A program made the position numbers and the translations under genes. From positions 62,001-126,000 of the forward strand of contig NZ_JIAU01000006.1 of the NCBI RefSeq assembly GCF_000620665.1: DNA of 64,000 nt, written 5' to 3'. Within the stretch, counting starts at the first letter, position 1, and every line of letters starts with the position of its first letter. Source of the DNA: Sphingomonas sp. URHD0057. GTDB lineage: Bacteria > Pseudomonadota > Alphaproteobacteria > Sphingomonadales > Sphingomonadaceae. Under the pieces are notes generated by a model, which saw nothing but the letters and a program-made list of their open reading frames with translations, was not told where the DNA came from and ran no database searches. Positions 18,086 to 29,032 of this stretch are shown here, in pieces.

Positions 18086-18841
18086 GTGATCGATCCCCTC
18101 GCCTATCCCATCATGACCGGGGTCGCCGTCGTTTCGGGGTTCGTCGATTCCATTGCCGGGGGAGGCGGGCTGATCATGATGCCGGCGTTGTTCTTCGCCG
18201 GCGCCGCCCCGCTCCAGGCGCTCGGCACCAACAAGCTGCAATCGGTGTTCGGAACCGGCGTCGCGCTGCGCAATTACTGGCGCTCGGGCTTGATCGAGTG
18301 GCGCCCGAACCGCCTCACGGTCGCTCTCGTATTCAGTGGCGCGGTCCTCGGCGCGCTGGTGGTCCAGCTAATCCAGACGCGTCTGCTCAACCTGATTATC
18401 CCCGTGCTGCTGGTTGCCTCCGCGCTCTACATCCTGCTGTCGCCGCGGATGAGCGACGAGGATGCGCATCATCGCGCGACGTCGAAAGGCTATGCCCCGA
18501 TCGGCTCGGCGATCGGCTTCTACGACGGCTTCTTCGGCCCCGGCACCGGCACCTTCTTCTCGACTACCCTCGTCGGCTTACGGGGTTACGGCCTGACCAA
18601 GGCGACCGCGGTTACCAAGCTGTTCAACTTCTCGAGCAACGTCGCCAGCGTGCTGCTGTTCGCGCTCGGCGGCCACATGCTGTGGCTGCTCGGCCTGTGC
18701 ATGGCGGTCGGCGCGATGATCGGCGGCTGGCTCGGCAGCCACAGCGCGCTCAAACTGGGCGCGCGCCTCATCCGCCCGCTGCTGGTGACGATCTCGCTGG
18801 CGCTCACGGTCAAGCTGCTGTGGGGCTATTTCGCGGGGTGA
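18086..18841 (+). CDS. TSUP-family (sulfite exporter TauE/SafE-like) transporter
   Basis: About 251 residues with seven to eight hydrophobic segments. The TSUP hallmark GFVDSIAGGGGLI occurs in the first repeat and GFYDGFFGPGTGTF in the second, which reflects the internal duplication of the family. Known substrates include sulfite, sulfoacetate and other C2 anions; none can be assigned here. The start is uncertain: GTG at 18086 is given, GTG at 18056 is also possible, and neither has a clear ribosome site. It is divergent from tgt and followed 23 bases later by a small gene on the same strand. Confidence 0.85.
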   Translation: MIDPLAYPIMTGVAVVSGFVDSIAGGGGLIMMPALFFAGAAPLQALGTNKLQSVFGTGVALRNYWRSGLIEWRPNRLTVALVFSGAVLGALVVQLIQTRLLNLIIPVLLVASALYILLSPRMSDEDAHHRATSKGYAPIGSAIGFYDGFFGPGTGTFFSTTLVGLRGYGLTKATAVTKLFNFSSNVASVLLFALGGHMLWLLGLCMAVGAMIGGWLGSHSALKLGARLIRPLLVTISLALTVKLLWGYFAG

Positions 18842-18864
18842 CGCTTTGGCGCTAAGGAAAGCGG

Positions 18865-19053
18865 ATGTCAGAGACACCACCGATCGAGCGCGCGTTCGCT
18901 CTGGCTCGATCGGGGCATTACCGAAGCGTTTCGGAAATCATCCGGCGCTTGCCTGCGGAAGATCGCGAAGCCGTTCAAGCGCACCTCAGCGACCACGCGG
19001 CGAGACGTGAGCTCATTTTGATGTGCAGCGACGCCTGGCTCGCAAACAACTAG
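18865..19053 (+). CDS. Small hypothetical protein (62 aa)
   Basis: A 62-residue soluble, helix-rich protein with a good ribosome site (AAGGAAAG) before its ATG. The sequence has a helical repeat-like pattern ([20 protein letters not shown], then [11 protein letters not shown]) reminiscent of short TPR-like or Hpt-sized helical bundles. No family is recognised. It follows the TSUP gene at short distance and could be cotranscribed with it. Its stop overlaps the stop of the convergent queA. Confidence 0.6.
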   Translation: MSETPPIERAFALARSGHYRSVSEIIRRLPAEDREAVQAHLSDHAARRELILMCSDAWLANN

Positions 19054-20078
19054 CGCGGCAGCAGCAAGCTCGCGTCGCCATAGCTGAAGAAGCGGTATTG
19101 CTCGGCGACCGCGTGGGCATAGGCCGCCTTCGTGACGTCGAGGCCCATCAGCGCGCTGACCAACATGAACAGCGTCGACTTGGGTAGATGGAAGTTGGTG
19201 ATGAGGCCGTCGATCGCCTTGAAGCGATAGCCCGGCGTGATGAAGATCGCAGTGTCGCCCTCGAACGGGTGGATGGTGCCGCGCTCATCGGCGGCGCTTT
19301 CGAGCAGGCGCAGGCTCGTTGTGCCGACGGCGATCAAGCGCCGTCCCTCCGCCCGCGCCGCGTTCAGCCGGTCCGCCGTCGCCGCGTCGATGCGCCCCCA
19401 TTCGGCATGCATCTTATGCTCGTCGATCCTCTCCGACTTGACCGGAAGGAAGGTGCCCGCGCCGACGTGGAGGGTCAGCACCTCGCGCCCGATGCCGCGC
19501 GCCTGCAGCGCCTCGATCAGCTCGGGCGTGAAGTGCAGCGCCGCCGTCGGCGCGGCGACGGCGCCTTCCTCGCGGGCGAACATCGTCTGATAGTCGCTGC
19601 GGTCGGCTTCATCGACCGCCCGCCGCGACGCGATGTAGGGCGGCAGCGGCATCCGCCCCGCTCGTTCGAGCAGGAGCTCGACCGGCTCGTCGCCGAGGAA
19701 ATGGAGCAGGCCCGACCCGTCCTCATGTTTCGCGACCAGCGAGGCGCTGACCCGCTCGCCGAACTCGATGGTATCGCCCGGCCGCACCCGTCTGGCGTTG
19801 CGCAGGAATGCCTGCCAGTCGCGTGGGCCTTCGCGCTTGTGCAAGGTGGCGCCGATGCTCGCGTCCCCGCGCCGCCCTTCGAGCTGCGCGGGGATGACCT
19901 TGGTGTCGTTGAACACCAGCACGTCGCCAGGCTCCAGCAGCTCCGGCAGGTCGCGCACCGAGCGGTCGGACGTCTCAGAGCCACGAACGACGAGAAGCCG
20001 TGCCGAATCGCGCGGGCGCGCCGGCCTCAGCGCGATGCGCTCGGCGGGAAGCTCGAAATCGAAGTCGGACAGGCGCAT
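19050..20078 (-). CDS. queA: S-adenosylmethionine:tRNA ribosyltransferase-isomerase
   Basis: A 342-residue enzyme that converts preQ1-34 in tRNA to epoxyqueuosine using the ribosyl part of SAM. Family blocks visible are [12 protein letters not shown] at the N-terminus, [28 protein letters not shown], a [16 protein letters not shown] block, and the terminal [13 protein letters not shown]. Length is normal. It is the last gene of the run trcR-xseB-ispA-coaD-cyclophilin-queA and follows the cyclophilin gene by 12 bases. Works in the same pathway as Tgt encoded nearby. Confidence 0.96.
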   Translation of the reverse strand: MRLSDFDFELPAERIALRPARPRDSARLLVVRGSETSDRSVRDLPELLEPGDVLVFNDTKVIPAQLEGRRGDASIGATLHKREGPRDWQAFLRNARRVRPGDTIEFGERVSASLVAKHEDGSGLLHFLGDEPVELLLERAGRMPLPPYIASRRAVDEADRSDYQTMFAREEGAVAAPTAALHFTPELIEALQARGIGREVLTLHVGAGTFLPVKSERIDEHKMHAEWGRIDAATADRLNAARAEGRRLIAVGTTSLRLLESAADERGTIHPFEGDTAIFITPGYRFKAIDGLITNFHLPKSTLFMLVSALMGLDVTKAAYAHAVAEQYRFFSYGDASLLLPR

Positions 20079-20090
20079 CGCGCCCGAGCA

Positions 20091-20666
20091 TTAGACGCCG
20101 AGGTGCGCGCTCACAATTTTGGTCGGCTCGGGCGGCGGCTCGCCCGGCGCGATCTTGTCGACCGCGTCCATGCCCGAAATCACCCGGCCGAAGACCGTGT
20201 AATTATGCTCGAGGGTGCGGTTGGGAAGAAACATGATGAAGAACTGGCTGTTCGCACTGTCGTCGGACGCAGCGCGGGCGGCGGCCACGGTGCCGCGAAG
20301 GAACGGCATTTCGGTGAACTCGGCCTTGAGATCCGGAAGCGTCGAGCCGCCCTCGCCCGTTCCCTTGGGATCGCCGCCTTGCGCCATGAAGCCCGCGATC
20401 ACGCGATGGAAGGTGAGCCCGTTGTAGAAGCCCTGGCCGACCAGCGTCTGGATCCGCTGGACATGGTTGGGAGCAAGATCGGGGCGCAGCTGGATCACGA
20501 CCGTCCCGCCATTCGACAGCACGAGCGTCAGCTTGTTGTTGGGGTCGGCGACAACTTGCGGCGGCGCGGCCATGCTCGGCAGCGGCGGCGCGACGAACGG
20601 CGCCGGCTTGGCGGCAATCAGCGCGAATGCCGCGAACGGCAGCGCGTACAGAAACTTAGTGGACAT
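20091..20666 (-). CDS. Peptidyl-prolyl cis-trans isomerase, cyclophilin type, exported
   Basis: A 191-residue cyclophilin. An N-terminal hydrophobic stretch with AlaXAla-like sites indicates export, followed by a Pro-rich linker. The cyclophilin core has FHRVIAGFMAQGGDP, which includes the catalytic Arg, and SQFFIM. The position usually held by the cyclosporin-binding Trp is not Trp here (NYTVFGRV). Ribosome site GGGGAG precedes the ATG. It sits between coaD and queA, in the same orientation. Confidence 0.92.
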   Translation of the reverse strand: MSTKFLYALPFAAFALIAAKPAPFVAPPLPSMAAPPQVVADPNNKLTLVLSNGGTVVIQLRPDLAPNHVQRIQTLVGQGFYNGLTFHRVIAGFMAQGGDPKGTGEGGSTLPDLKAEFTEMPFLRGTVAAARAASDDSANSQFFIMFLPNRTLEHNYTVFGRVISGMDAVDKIAPGEPPPEPTKIVSAHLGV

Positions 20667-20722
20667 AGAGCTCCCCGGGGAATGCCGATCCGCCTAGTGC
20701 GGCGACGCGGCTGACGCCAGCC

Positions 20723-21211
20723 TTAATGGCTACCGTTCAGGTGTCGCCGGACGTCTTCGACGACCGCGGGCGTCACGAAGCTGTCGATCGATCCGCCATA
20801 GCGGGCGATTTCCTTGACCAATTTGGATGCGATCGGCTGCAACGACACGTCGGCCATCAGGAAGACGGTCTCGATATTGTCGTTCAGTTTCTGGTTCATT
20901 CCGGCCATCTGGAACTCATATTCGAAGTCCGCGACCGCCCGCAGGCCACGCAGGATCGCCTCCGCACCCTGGGCCTCGGCAAAATCCATCAGCAGCGAAT
21001 CGAACTCGACCACGTCGATGTTGCCGGGGATGCCAGCGACTTCGCGCTTCACCATCGTCATCCGCTCGGCGACGGTGAACATCGGTTCCTTGGACGGGTT
21101 GGTGGTGACCCCGATCACCAGCTTGTCGACGATGTGCGCCCCGCGCCGGATGATATCGAGATGCCCGAGCGTGACCGGATCGAACGTCCCCGGATAGACC
21201 GCGATCTTCAT
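20723..21211 (-). CDS. coaD: Phosphopantetheine adenylyltransferase
   Basis: A 162-residue nucleotidyltransferase for the penultimate step of coenzyme A synthesis (4'-phosphopantetheine + ATP to dephospho-CoA). The T/HxGH motif is TLGH in GTFDPVTLGHLDII. The conserved LRGLRAVADFEYEFQM block and the C-terminal SKLVKEIARYGG block are intact. It starts 10 bases after the ispA stop on the same strand, so it is in the same operon. Confidence 0.96.
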   Translation of the reverse strand: MKIAVYPGTFDPVTLGHLDIIRRGAHIVDKLVIGVTTNPSKEPMFTVAERMTMVKREVAGIPGNIDVVEFDSLLMDFAEAQGAEAILRGLRAVADFEYEFQMAGMNQKLNDNIETVFLMADVSLQPIASKLVKEIARYGGSIDSFVTPAVVEDVRRHLNGSH

Positions 21212-21220
21212 AGCTTCCCC

Positions 21221-22135
21221 CTAATGATCCCGCTCGATCGCGAAGCGCGCGATCGCGCGCAGCAAATCCGCCTCAGACCCATGGTCCGACAGGTGCTCGA
21301 TGGCCTGGCTGACGAGCAGGTCGGCCTGTTGCCGAGCCCGCTCAGCCCCAAGCAGCGAGACGAAGGTCGCCTTGCCCGCGTCGGCGTCGCGCCCGGTCGG
21401 CTTGCCCGCTGCGCTCACGTCGCCGCTATGATCGATCAGATCGTCGGCGATCTGGAAGGCAAGCCCGATGTTCCTCGCGTAGCCGCGGTAGGGCGTCCGC
21501 GATTCCGCCGGCAGCTTGGTCATGATGCACGCCGCCTCGATCGAATATTCGATCAGCGCGCCCGTCTTCAGCTGCTGCAGGCGGGTGATCGCGGGCAGAT
21601 CGAGCAGCTGTCCCTCCGCGGCGAGATCCATCATCTGGCCGCCCGCCATGCCGCCGGGACCGACCGCGCGGGCCAGCTCGAGCAACAAATCGGCACGGAC
21701 CCGGGGATCGTCGTGGGTCGCGGGATGAGCGAGGATCTCGAACGCCAGCGCATGGAGGCTGTCGCCGGCCAGCACCGCCTCGGCCTCGCCGAACGCCTTG
21801 TGCACCGCCGGCTTGCCGCGGCGAAGGTCGGCGTCGTCCATGCACGGCAAATCGTCGTGGATCAGCGAATAGGTATGAATCGCCTCGATCGCGCAACCGA
21901 CGCGAAGCGCGCGCGCCGGGTCGATCGCCAACATCTGGGCGGCGGCGATGGTGAGCAGCGGCCGCAGACGCTTGCCGCCGCCGATCGCGCCATGCCGCAT
22001 GGCTTCGTACAGCCGTGCCCGCCCGTCGTTGGGCGGGGTGAGCAGCAGGGCGAAGAAATCGTCGACGTCGGCGGAAACGCGCGCCGATTCACTATCGAGC
22101 TCGCTGGCGAGCCGGTCGATCGTATCAATCGGCAT
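21221..22135 (-). CDS. ispA: Short-chain polyprenyl (farnesyl/geranyl) diphosphate synthase
   Basis: A 304-residue all-helical trans-prenyltransferase. The first Asp-rich motif is DDLPCMDDAD and the second is IADDLIDH. GGKRLRPLL supplies the diphosphate-binding lysine and arginines. Product is probably farnesyl diphosphate, judging from length and the xseB-ispA arrangement, which is common in proteobacteria (often with dxs). The ATG at 22135 was chosen; it overlaps the xseB stop by 11 bases. Confidence 0.94.
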   Translation of the reverse strand: MPIDTIDRLASELDSESARVSADVDDFFALLLTPPNDGRARLYEAMRHGAIGGGKRLRPLLTIAAAQMLAIDPARALRVGCAIEAIHTYSLIHDDLPCMDDADLRRGKPAVHKAFGEAEAVLAGDSLHALAFEILAHPATHDDPRVRADLLLELARAVGPGGMAGGQMMDLAAEGQLLDLPAITRLQQLKTGALIEYSIEAACIMTKLPAESRTPYRGYARNIGLAFQIADDLIDHSGDVSAAGKPTGRDADAGKATFVSLLGAERARQQADLLVSQAIEHLSDHGSEADLLRAIARFAIERDH

Positions 22136-22370
22136 CGAACGGCTTGAGGCCGGCGGGCTTGCCGTCGCTGCCGAACGCGATCTGCTCGATGCGCGCCTGG
22201 GCATCCTTCAGCCGCGCTTCGCAGTGGCGCTTCAGCCGATCGCCTTCCTGGTAGAGCTCGATCGACCGATCGAGCGGCGTCTCGCCCTTCTCGAGAGCGC
22301 GCACGATCTCCTCGAGCCGCGCAAGGGCCGCCTCGAAGCTTAGCTGGCTGACATCTTCCACGGTGGCCAT
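22125..22370 (-). CDS. xseB: Exodeoxyribonuclease VII small subunit
   Basis: An 81-residue helical protein with the XseB signature: SFEAALARLEEIVRALEKG, then PLDRSIELYQEGDRL and CEARLKDAQARIEQI. It stabilises and regulates the XseA nuclease that degrades single-stranded DNA. xseA is not in the window. Overlaps ispA, and the trcR stop is 32 bases upstream. Confidence 0.95.
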   Translation of the reverse strand: MATVEDVSQLSFEAALARLEEIVRALEKGETPLDRSIELYQEGDRLKRHCEARLKDAQARIEQIAFGSDGKPAGLKPFDAD

Positions 22371-22402
22371 TGTTCAGGTTCTGACCCTCATGGGTCCCCG
22401 AA

Positions 22403-23113
22403 TCAAGGCGTCGGGGTGTTCTTGAACGGGTCGCGGATGCCTGGGAAGATTTCGTCGCTGGGCGCTTCATCGCCCGCTTCCGCCGCCGCGAGCGCCGCCT
22501 CGGCGTCGCGCGCATGCTGCTCGCGCTCTGCCCGCAGCTGATCGATGAGCGCAGCGCGATCGCCTTCGAACCGGGTGTCCTGGAACGCCGGCACGCCCGC
22601 TGCCTTGGCCGCCTTGGCGACGGCGGCGTCGAGCTCGCGCTGGGTGGTCAGGCCAAGCGTGACCGGATCCTTCGGCGTGATGTTCGCCATGTTCCAGTGC
22701 GAGCGGTCGCGGATTGCGGCGATGGTCGTGCGGGTGGTCCCGATCAGCTTGCTGATCTGCCCATCGCTGACCTCCGGATGATTGCGGATGATCCAGTTGA
22801 TCCCGTCCGGCTTGTCCTGGCGCTTCGATACCGGCGTGTAGCGCGGGCCGCGGGTGCGGCGGATAGGATCGGGTTCCTTGTGCATCTGAAGCCGGTAATC
22901 GGGGTCCGCCTGCCCCTTCTCTATCTCGCCATGAGTCAGCTCACCGGCGCGGATCGGGTCGCGGCCGGTCAGCTTGGTTGCCGCCGTGTCATCGGCGATC
23001 GCCTGCACTTCGAGAATGTGGAGGCCGCAAAACTCGGCGATCTGCTCGAACGTGAGCGAGCTGTTTTCGACCAGCCAGGCGGCGGTCGCATGCGGCATCA
23101 GGGGCTGGGCCAC
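22403..23113 (-). CDS. trcR: Cell-cycle transcriptional regulator TrcR (DUF1013)
   Basis: A 236-residue DUF1013 protein starting at GTG (MAQPLMPHATAAWL), with GGGAG at good spacing; the longer open frame upstream runs through a hairpin and is rejected. Two helix-turn-helix-like segments are visible, one near LTFEQIAEFCGLHILEVQAIA and one near SDGQISKLIGTTRTTIAAIRD. A charged Ala-rich C-terminal helix follows. DUF1013 proteins are alphaproteobacterial and have been linked to cell-cycle transcription. Regulation of its own expression is not evident. Confidence 0.88.
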   Translation of the reverse strand: MAQPLMPHATAAWLVENSSLTFEQIAEFCGLHILEVQAIADDTAATKLTGRDPIRAGELTHGEIEKGQADPDYRLQMHKEPDPIRRTRGPRYTPVSKRQDKPDGINWIIRNHPEVSDGQISKLIGTTRTTIAAIRDRSHWNMANITPKDPVTLGLTTQRELDAAVAKAAKAAGVPAFQDTRFEGDRAALIDQLRAEREQHARDAEAALAAAEAGDEAPSDEIFPGIRDPFKNTPTP

Positions 23114-23144
23114 TGGGTTTCTCCCGGAAAAGATCGAAATTTGA

Positions 23145-23175
23145 AACAAATAGGGCCGCCCCTCACGGAGCGGCC
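23145..23175 (-). terminator. Intrinsic terminator after the GST gene, GTGA tetraloop
   Basis: Read on the minus strand: a 9-bp stem GGCCGCTCC/GGGGCGGCC with one G-U pair closes on the GNRA loop GTGA, followed by a T-rich stretch (CTATTTGTTTC). It lies between the GST stop and the trcR start. The stem is the same as that of the terminator at 43694-43719. Confidence 0.72.
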
Positions 23176-23222
23176 AGCTTGGCGGGCGATGTAATCCCCC
23201 TGCCCGCGCGGAGCAACCCTCG

Positions 23223-23831
23223 TTAGGCGTCCAACGGCACATGCCCGGGCTGGGTCATGATCCGCTCCATCCACTCGATCACATTGGGATAAAGCGCGAG
23301 GTCGAAATCGGCTTCGTCGGCGACATGGGTGTAGGCGAACAGGCAGATATCGGCGAGGCTGAGCGCGTCCCCGACGAACCATTCGCGTACCTTGAGGTGC
23401 GAGTCCATCAGCTGCAACGCCTCGTTGCCGAGCTTGCGCTTCACCGGCATTTGGGAGCGCTGGAGATCGGTCAGGCGGTCGATCCCGACCCAGTCCAGCC
23501 AGAAGCGTAAGGTCGCGATATTGGGCTCGTGATTGTACTGCTCCCAGAACATCCAGTGGAGCATGTCGGCGCGCTCGAAGCGGTCCGCCGGGATCAGCGG
23601 CGACCCCTCGGCGACATAGAAGCAAGCCGCATTGCTCTCGGCAAGAAAGCGCTCGCCGTCTTGAAGCACGGGAATCCGGCCATTGCCGTTGACGCTGGCG
23701 AGAAACTCCGGAGTGCGCGTCTCGCCCTTCATGATGTCATATTCGCGCCGCTCGAGCGGCACCCCGACGTGAGCCGCGGTCAGTCGCACCTTGTAGCAAT
23801 TTCCCGAGAGCGAGAATTCGTGGAGAATCAT
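23223..23831 (-). CDS. Glutathione S-transferase family protein
   Basis: A 202-residue GST. The N-terminal thioredoxin fold begins ILHEFSLSGNCYKVRL, with Ser8/Asn11 at the glutathione-activating position, then GRIPVLQDGERFLAES as the gamma-glutamyl-binding cis-Pro and acidic-Ser segment. The C-terminal helical domain has SLADICLFAYTH, the conserved N-capping box. The substrate is unknown. It is separated by 2 bases from the quinone oxidoreductase upstream on the same strand, indicating a two-gene redox operon. Confidence 0.92.
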   Translation of the reverse strand: MILHEFSLSGNCYKVRLTAAHVGVPLERREYDIMKGETRTPEFLASVNGNGRIPVLQDGERFLAESNAACFYVAEGSPLIPADRFERADMLHWMFWEQYNHEPNIATLRFWLDWVGIDRLTDLQRSQMPVKRKLGNEALQLMDSHLKVREWFVGDALSLADICLFAYTHVADEADFDLALYPNVIEWMERIMTQPGHVPLDA

Positions 23832-23833
23832 CG

Positions 23834-24814
23834 TTATTCCCCCATCTCCAGCACGATCTTGCCAACATGCTCGCCTGATTCCATTCGCGCATGCGCTTCG
23901 TTGGCGTCGGCGAGCGGATAGACGCGGTCGATCACCGGCTTCAGCCGCCCGCCCTCGACATAGGGCCAGACCGTCTTGGCGATCTCATCCGCGACCATCG
24001 TCTTGAACTCGACCGAGCGCGGCCGCAGCGTCGAGCCGGTCAAGGTCAGCCGCCGCCGCATGATGTCGACGATGTGGATTTCCGCGCTCGGCCCCCGCTG
24101 CACGGCGATCGACACGTGGCGCCCCTCCTCGGCCAGGCACGATAGGTTGCGGGGAAGATAGTCGCCGCCGACCATGTCGACGACCACGCTGACGCCCTTG
24201 CGGTCGGTCAGGCGGTGCACCTCCTCCACGAAATCCTGGCTCCGGTAGTTGATCGCCGCCTCGGCGCCGAGGTCCAGCGCGCGGCGGCATTTCAGATCGG
24301 TCCCGCATGTGACGATGACGTGCAGCCCGAACAACGTCCCGAGCGCGATTCCCATCGTGCCGATGCCGCTGGTCCCGCCATGGATCAGCACCCAGTCGCC
24401 GTCGGCGGCGAAGCCGCGCTCGAACAAATTGACCCACACGGTGAACAAAGTCTCGGGCATGGCCGCCGCTTCGACCATCGACAGCGCGTCGGGCACCGCC
24501 AGGCAGGTTCCGATCGGCGCGAGGCAATATTCGGCATAGCCGCCGCCCGCGACGAGCGCGCACACGCGCTGCCCGAGCACCTCTTCCGCGCCCTCGCCGG
24601 TCGCGACAATCTCGCCCGCAATCTCCAGCCCAAGTACGTCGGGCGCGCCCGGGGGCGGCGGATACATGCCGCGCCGCTGCAGGATGTCAGGGCGGTTCAC
24701 GCCGGCCGCGGCGACCTTGATCAGGGCTTCGCCGGGACCTGGCTCAGGCAGCGGCCGCTCGACCATGACCAGCCGATCGTCGCCCTCGGTCGGCGAAGCG
24801 ATCACCGCCTTCAT
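23834..24814 (-). CDS. NAD(P)H quinone oxidoreductase (MDR superfamily, PIG3-like)
   Basis: A 326-residue medium-chain reductase. VAAAGVNRPDILQRRGMYPPPPG and GLEIAGEIVATG are the PIG3/QOR signatures. The nucleotide-binding loop is GGTSGIGTMGIAL, and no zinc-ligand cysteines are seen. It reduces quinones or other enones with NADPH. The ATG at 24814 was chosen because family members begin MKAVI or MRAI, although upstream GTG and TTG codons keep the frame open to 24877. It is divergent from the DUF1192 gene. Confidence 0.9.
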   Translation of the reverse strand: MKAVIASPTEGDDRLVMVERPLPEPGPGEALIKVAAAGVNRPDILQRRGMYPPPPGAPDVLGLEIAGEIVATGEGAEEVLGQRVCALVAGGGYAEYCLAPIGTCLAVPDALSMVEAAAMPETLFTVWVNLFERGFAADGDWVLIHGGTSGIGTMGIALGTLFGLHVIVTCGTDLKCRRALDLGAEAAINYRSQDFVEEVHRLTDRKGVSVVVDMVGGDYLPRNLSCLAEEGRHVSIAVQRGPSAEIHIVDIMRRRLTLTGSTLRPRSVEFKTMVADEIAKTVWPYVEGGRLKPVIDRVYPLADANEAHARMESGEHVGKIVLEMGE

Positions 24815-24888
24815 CGTCGAGGGGAGCGAGCCGGGCACAGCGATCCGACTTATTGACAGCGCCCGCCCATCGGTCAACGGTTCGCGCC

Positions 24889-25089
24889 GTGGACCTCGAA
24901 GAACTCTTCCCGAGCAAGCCCGACGACCCGCTGGTCGCGCTCGCTCGGCAGGACCTCGACCCGATCTCGATCGAGGAGCTCAACGAGCGCATCGCGGCCC
25001 TGAAGACGGAGATCGAGCGCGTCGAAGCGCACATCGAGGCGGTGAACAAGCATCGCTCCGCGGCCGAAGAGCTGTTCAAGAAGCCATGA
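24889..25089 (+). CDS. DUF1192 domain protein
   Basis: A 66-residue protein starting at GTG, beginning MDLEELFPSKPDDPLV, the DUF1192 signature. A helical segment with IEELNERIAALKTEIERVE is predicted to be a short coiled coil, as usual for the family. Function is unknown, but DUF1192 is conserved in alphaproteobacteria next to a quinone oxidoreductase or DUF1013 gene, as here. The frame is open upstream to 24853, but the family begins at the chosen residue. Confidence 0.82.
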   Translation: MDLEELFPSKPDDPLVALARQDLDPISIEELNERIAALKTEIERVEAHIEAVNKHRSAAEELFKKP

Positions 25090-25157
25090 CCCGCGCGGCC
25101 GTTCAGCCGCCGAACAGCTCCGAGTGCGATAATCTGTTGAAAAGCCGTGGCCCGGCA

Positions 25158-25184
25158 CTTGATTGCCGCGCTTTCGCGTATGAC
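25158..25184 (+). promoter_or_regulatory. Candidate heat-shock (sigma-32) promoter of clpA
   Basis: CTTGATT at 25158-25164 followed about 12 bases later by CGTATGA (25177-25183), about 52 bases before the clpA ATG. It resembles alphaproteobacterial sigma-32 promoters (CTTGAA-like -35, C-x-TATNT-like -10). ClpA is a heat-shock protein in related bacteria. The match is partial. Confidence 0.35.
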
Positions 25185-25235
25185 ATTCCAAGCCAAGCCC
25201 GCTGGCTCTTCAGGGGGCAGGGAGTTTTAGCCTAA

Positions 25236-27584
<2,349 letters not shown>

Positions 27585-27601
27585 GCCGCAAACCGAACAA
27601 T

Positions 27602-27631
27602 GGCCGGGAGGAAACTCCCGGCCGTTTTCTT
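27602..27631 (+). terminator. Intrinsic terminator of clpA, GAAA tetraloop
   Basis: A perfect 9-bp stem GGCCGGGAG/CTCCCGGCC closing on GAAA, followed by GTTTTCTT. It lies 17 bases after the clpA stop and overlaps the last bases of the convergent formate dehydrogenase gene. Confidence 0.92.
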
Positions 27632-28853
27632 ATTGGGCGGGGATTGGCGGCAGCGGCACCTTGAACTGCTCGGCCTCCTCCGAGCCCTTGGTCGCATTGC
27701 CCTCGCTGTAGCTGTGCGCTCCCGCGCCCGCGAGCCTGCCGCCGTCGACGATCAGATATTCCTCGCGGATCGGCCGGCCTTCGAGGAAGCATTCGAGGAT
27801 CTCGCGCGTGCCGGCCGCGTAGCGGGCCTGCGCCGACAGCGTGGTACCCGAAATGTGCGGAGTCATCCCGTGATTGGGCATCGTTCGCCACGGATGGTTG
27901 CGCGGTGCCGGCTGCGGGAACCACACGTCCCCGGCATAGCCTGCCAGTTGCCCGCTCTCGAGCGCGTCGGCGACCGCTTCGCGATTGGCGATTTTCCCGC
28001 GGGCCGTGTTCACCAGATAAGCGCCGCGCTTCATCCGCGCGATCATCGCCGCATCGAACAGATTTTCAGTCTCCGGATGCAACGGCGCATTGATCGTCAC
28101 GACATCGCAATGCGGCACCATATCCGCCGCGCTGTCATGGAAGGTAACACCAAGCTCGGCCTCGACCTCCGCCGGCAGGCGATGTCGGTCGGTATAGTGC
28201 AAATGGACGTCGAACGGCTTGAGGCGCCGCAGCACCGCGGAGCCGATGCGGCCCGCGGCCACGGTGCCGACATGCATGCCTTCGATGTCGTATGACCGTG
28301 CGGCGCAATCGGCGATGTTCCAGCCTCCAGCCTTCACCAGGTCCCACGACTGAAGATAATTGCGGGCAAGCCCGAGGATCATCATCACCACGTGCTCGGC
28401 GACGCTGATCGAGTTGCAGTAGGTGACCTCGGCAACCGTGACCCCGTTCTCGATCGCCGCTTGCAGGTCGGTATGATCGGAGCCGATCCCGGCCGTCACC
28501 ACCAGCTTGAGATTCCGGGCTTTGGCGAACCGCTCCGCCGTCATGTAGGCCGGCCAGAACGGCTGTGAGATGACGACGTCGGCGTCGACCAGCTCGCGCT
28601 CGAATTCGGAGTCCGGCCCGTCCTTGGCCTCGGTGACGATCAGTTGGTGTCCCCCGGCTTCGAGGAATTTGCGCAGGCCCAATTCACCGCCGACGCTGCC
28701 GAGCAACTGGCCGGGCTGGAAGTCGATCGCATTGGGAGTCGGCAGCGTCTGGCCGTCGGGATAGCGCTCGATCGTCGGCAAATCATCGCGCGGATAGCTT
28801 GTCGGATACCCGTCAATCGGATCGTCGTAGAGGACGCAAAGTATCTTCGCCAT
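27630..28853 (-). CDS. fdh: NAD+-dependent formate dehydrogenase (D-2-hydroxyacid dehydrogenase family)
   Basis: A 407-residue single-subunit formate dehydrogenase oxidising formate to CO2 with NAD+. Strong resemblance to the Pseudomonas sp. 101 enzyme: MAKILCVLYDDPIDGYPTSY at the N-terminus, GIGSDHTDL, AEHVVMMILGL, HVGTVAAGRIG as the Rossmann loop, HYTDRHRLP with the Asp that excludes NADP+, and the catalytic His in TPHISGTTL. ATG at 28853 has AAGGTG upstream and matches the enzyme's N-terminus. It stands alone, without methanol or methylamine genes nearby. Likely roles are formate detoxification or NADH supply (inference). Confidence 0.95.
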   Translation of the reverse strand: MAKILCVLYDDPIDGYPTSYPRDDLPTIERYPDGQTLPTPNAIDFQPGQLLGSVGGELGLRKFLEAGGHQLIVTEAKDGPDSEFERELVDADVVISQPFWPAYMTAERFAKARNLKLVVTAGIGSDHTDLQAAIENGVTVAEVTYCNSISVAEHVVMMILGLARNYLQSWDLVKAGGWNIADCAARSYDIEGMHVGTVAAGRIGSAVLRRLKPFDVHLHYTDRHRLPAEVEAELGVTFHDSAADMVPHCDVVTINAPLHPETENLFDAAMIARMKRGAYLVNTARGKIANREAVADALESGQLAGYAGDVWFPQPAPRNHPWRTMPNHGMTPHISGTTLSAQARYAAGTREILECFLEGRPIREEYLIVDGGRLAGAGAHSYSEGNATKGSEEAEQFKVPLPPIPAQ

Positions 28854-29032
28854 GAGACGCACCTTTCTTGCTCGCTAGGGTGCGCGCGGAAACGCTCGAC
28901 AGACTCACTGGCGCGTTGGACCTTCGGGGGCGCCTCTACCAGTTTTTCAGCTGTGCCGCACCGTTGAGCGCGCTGGAAGCGCCCGGCAGCATGGCGCCAA
29001 TGTTCGCCACGGGTGGGAAGCGGACAGGCAAG

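Noticed and set aside
25086-25235. Possible small gene (49 codons) between the DUF1192 gene and clpA
   Set aside because: No ribosome site or recognisable similarity; it covers the probable clpA promoter region.
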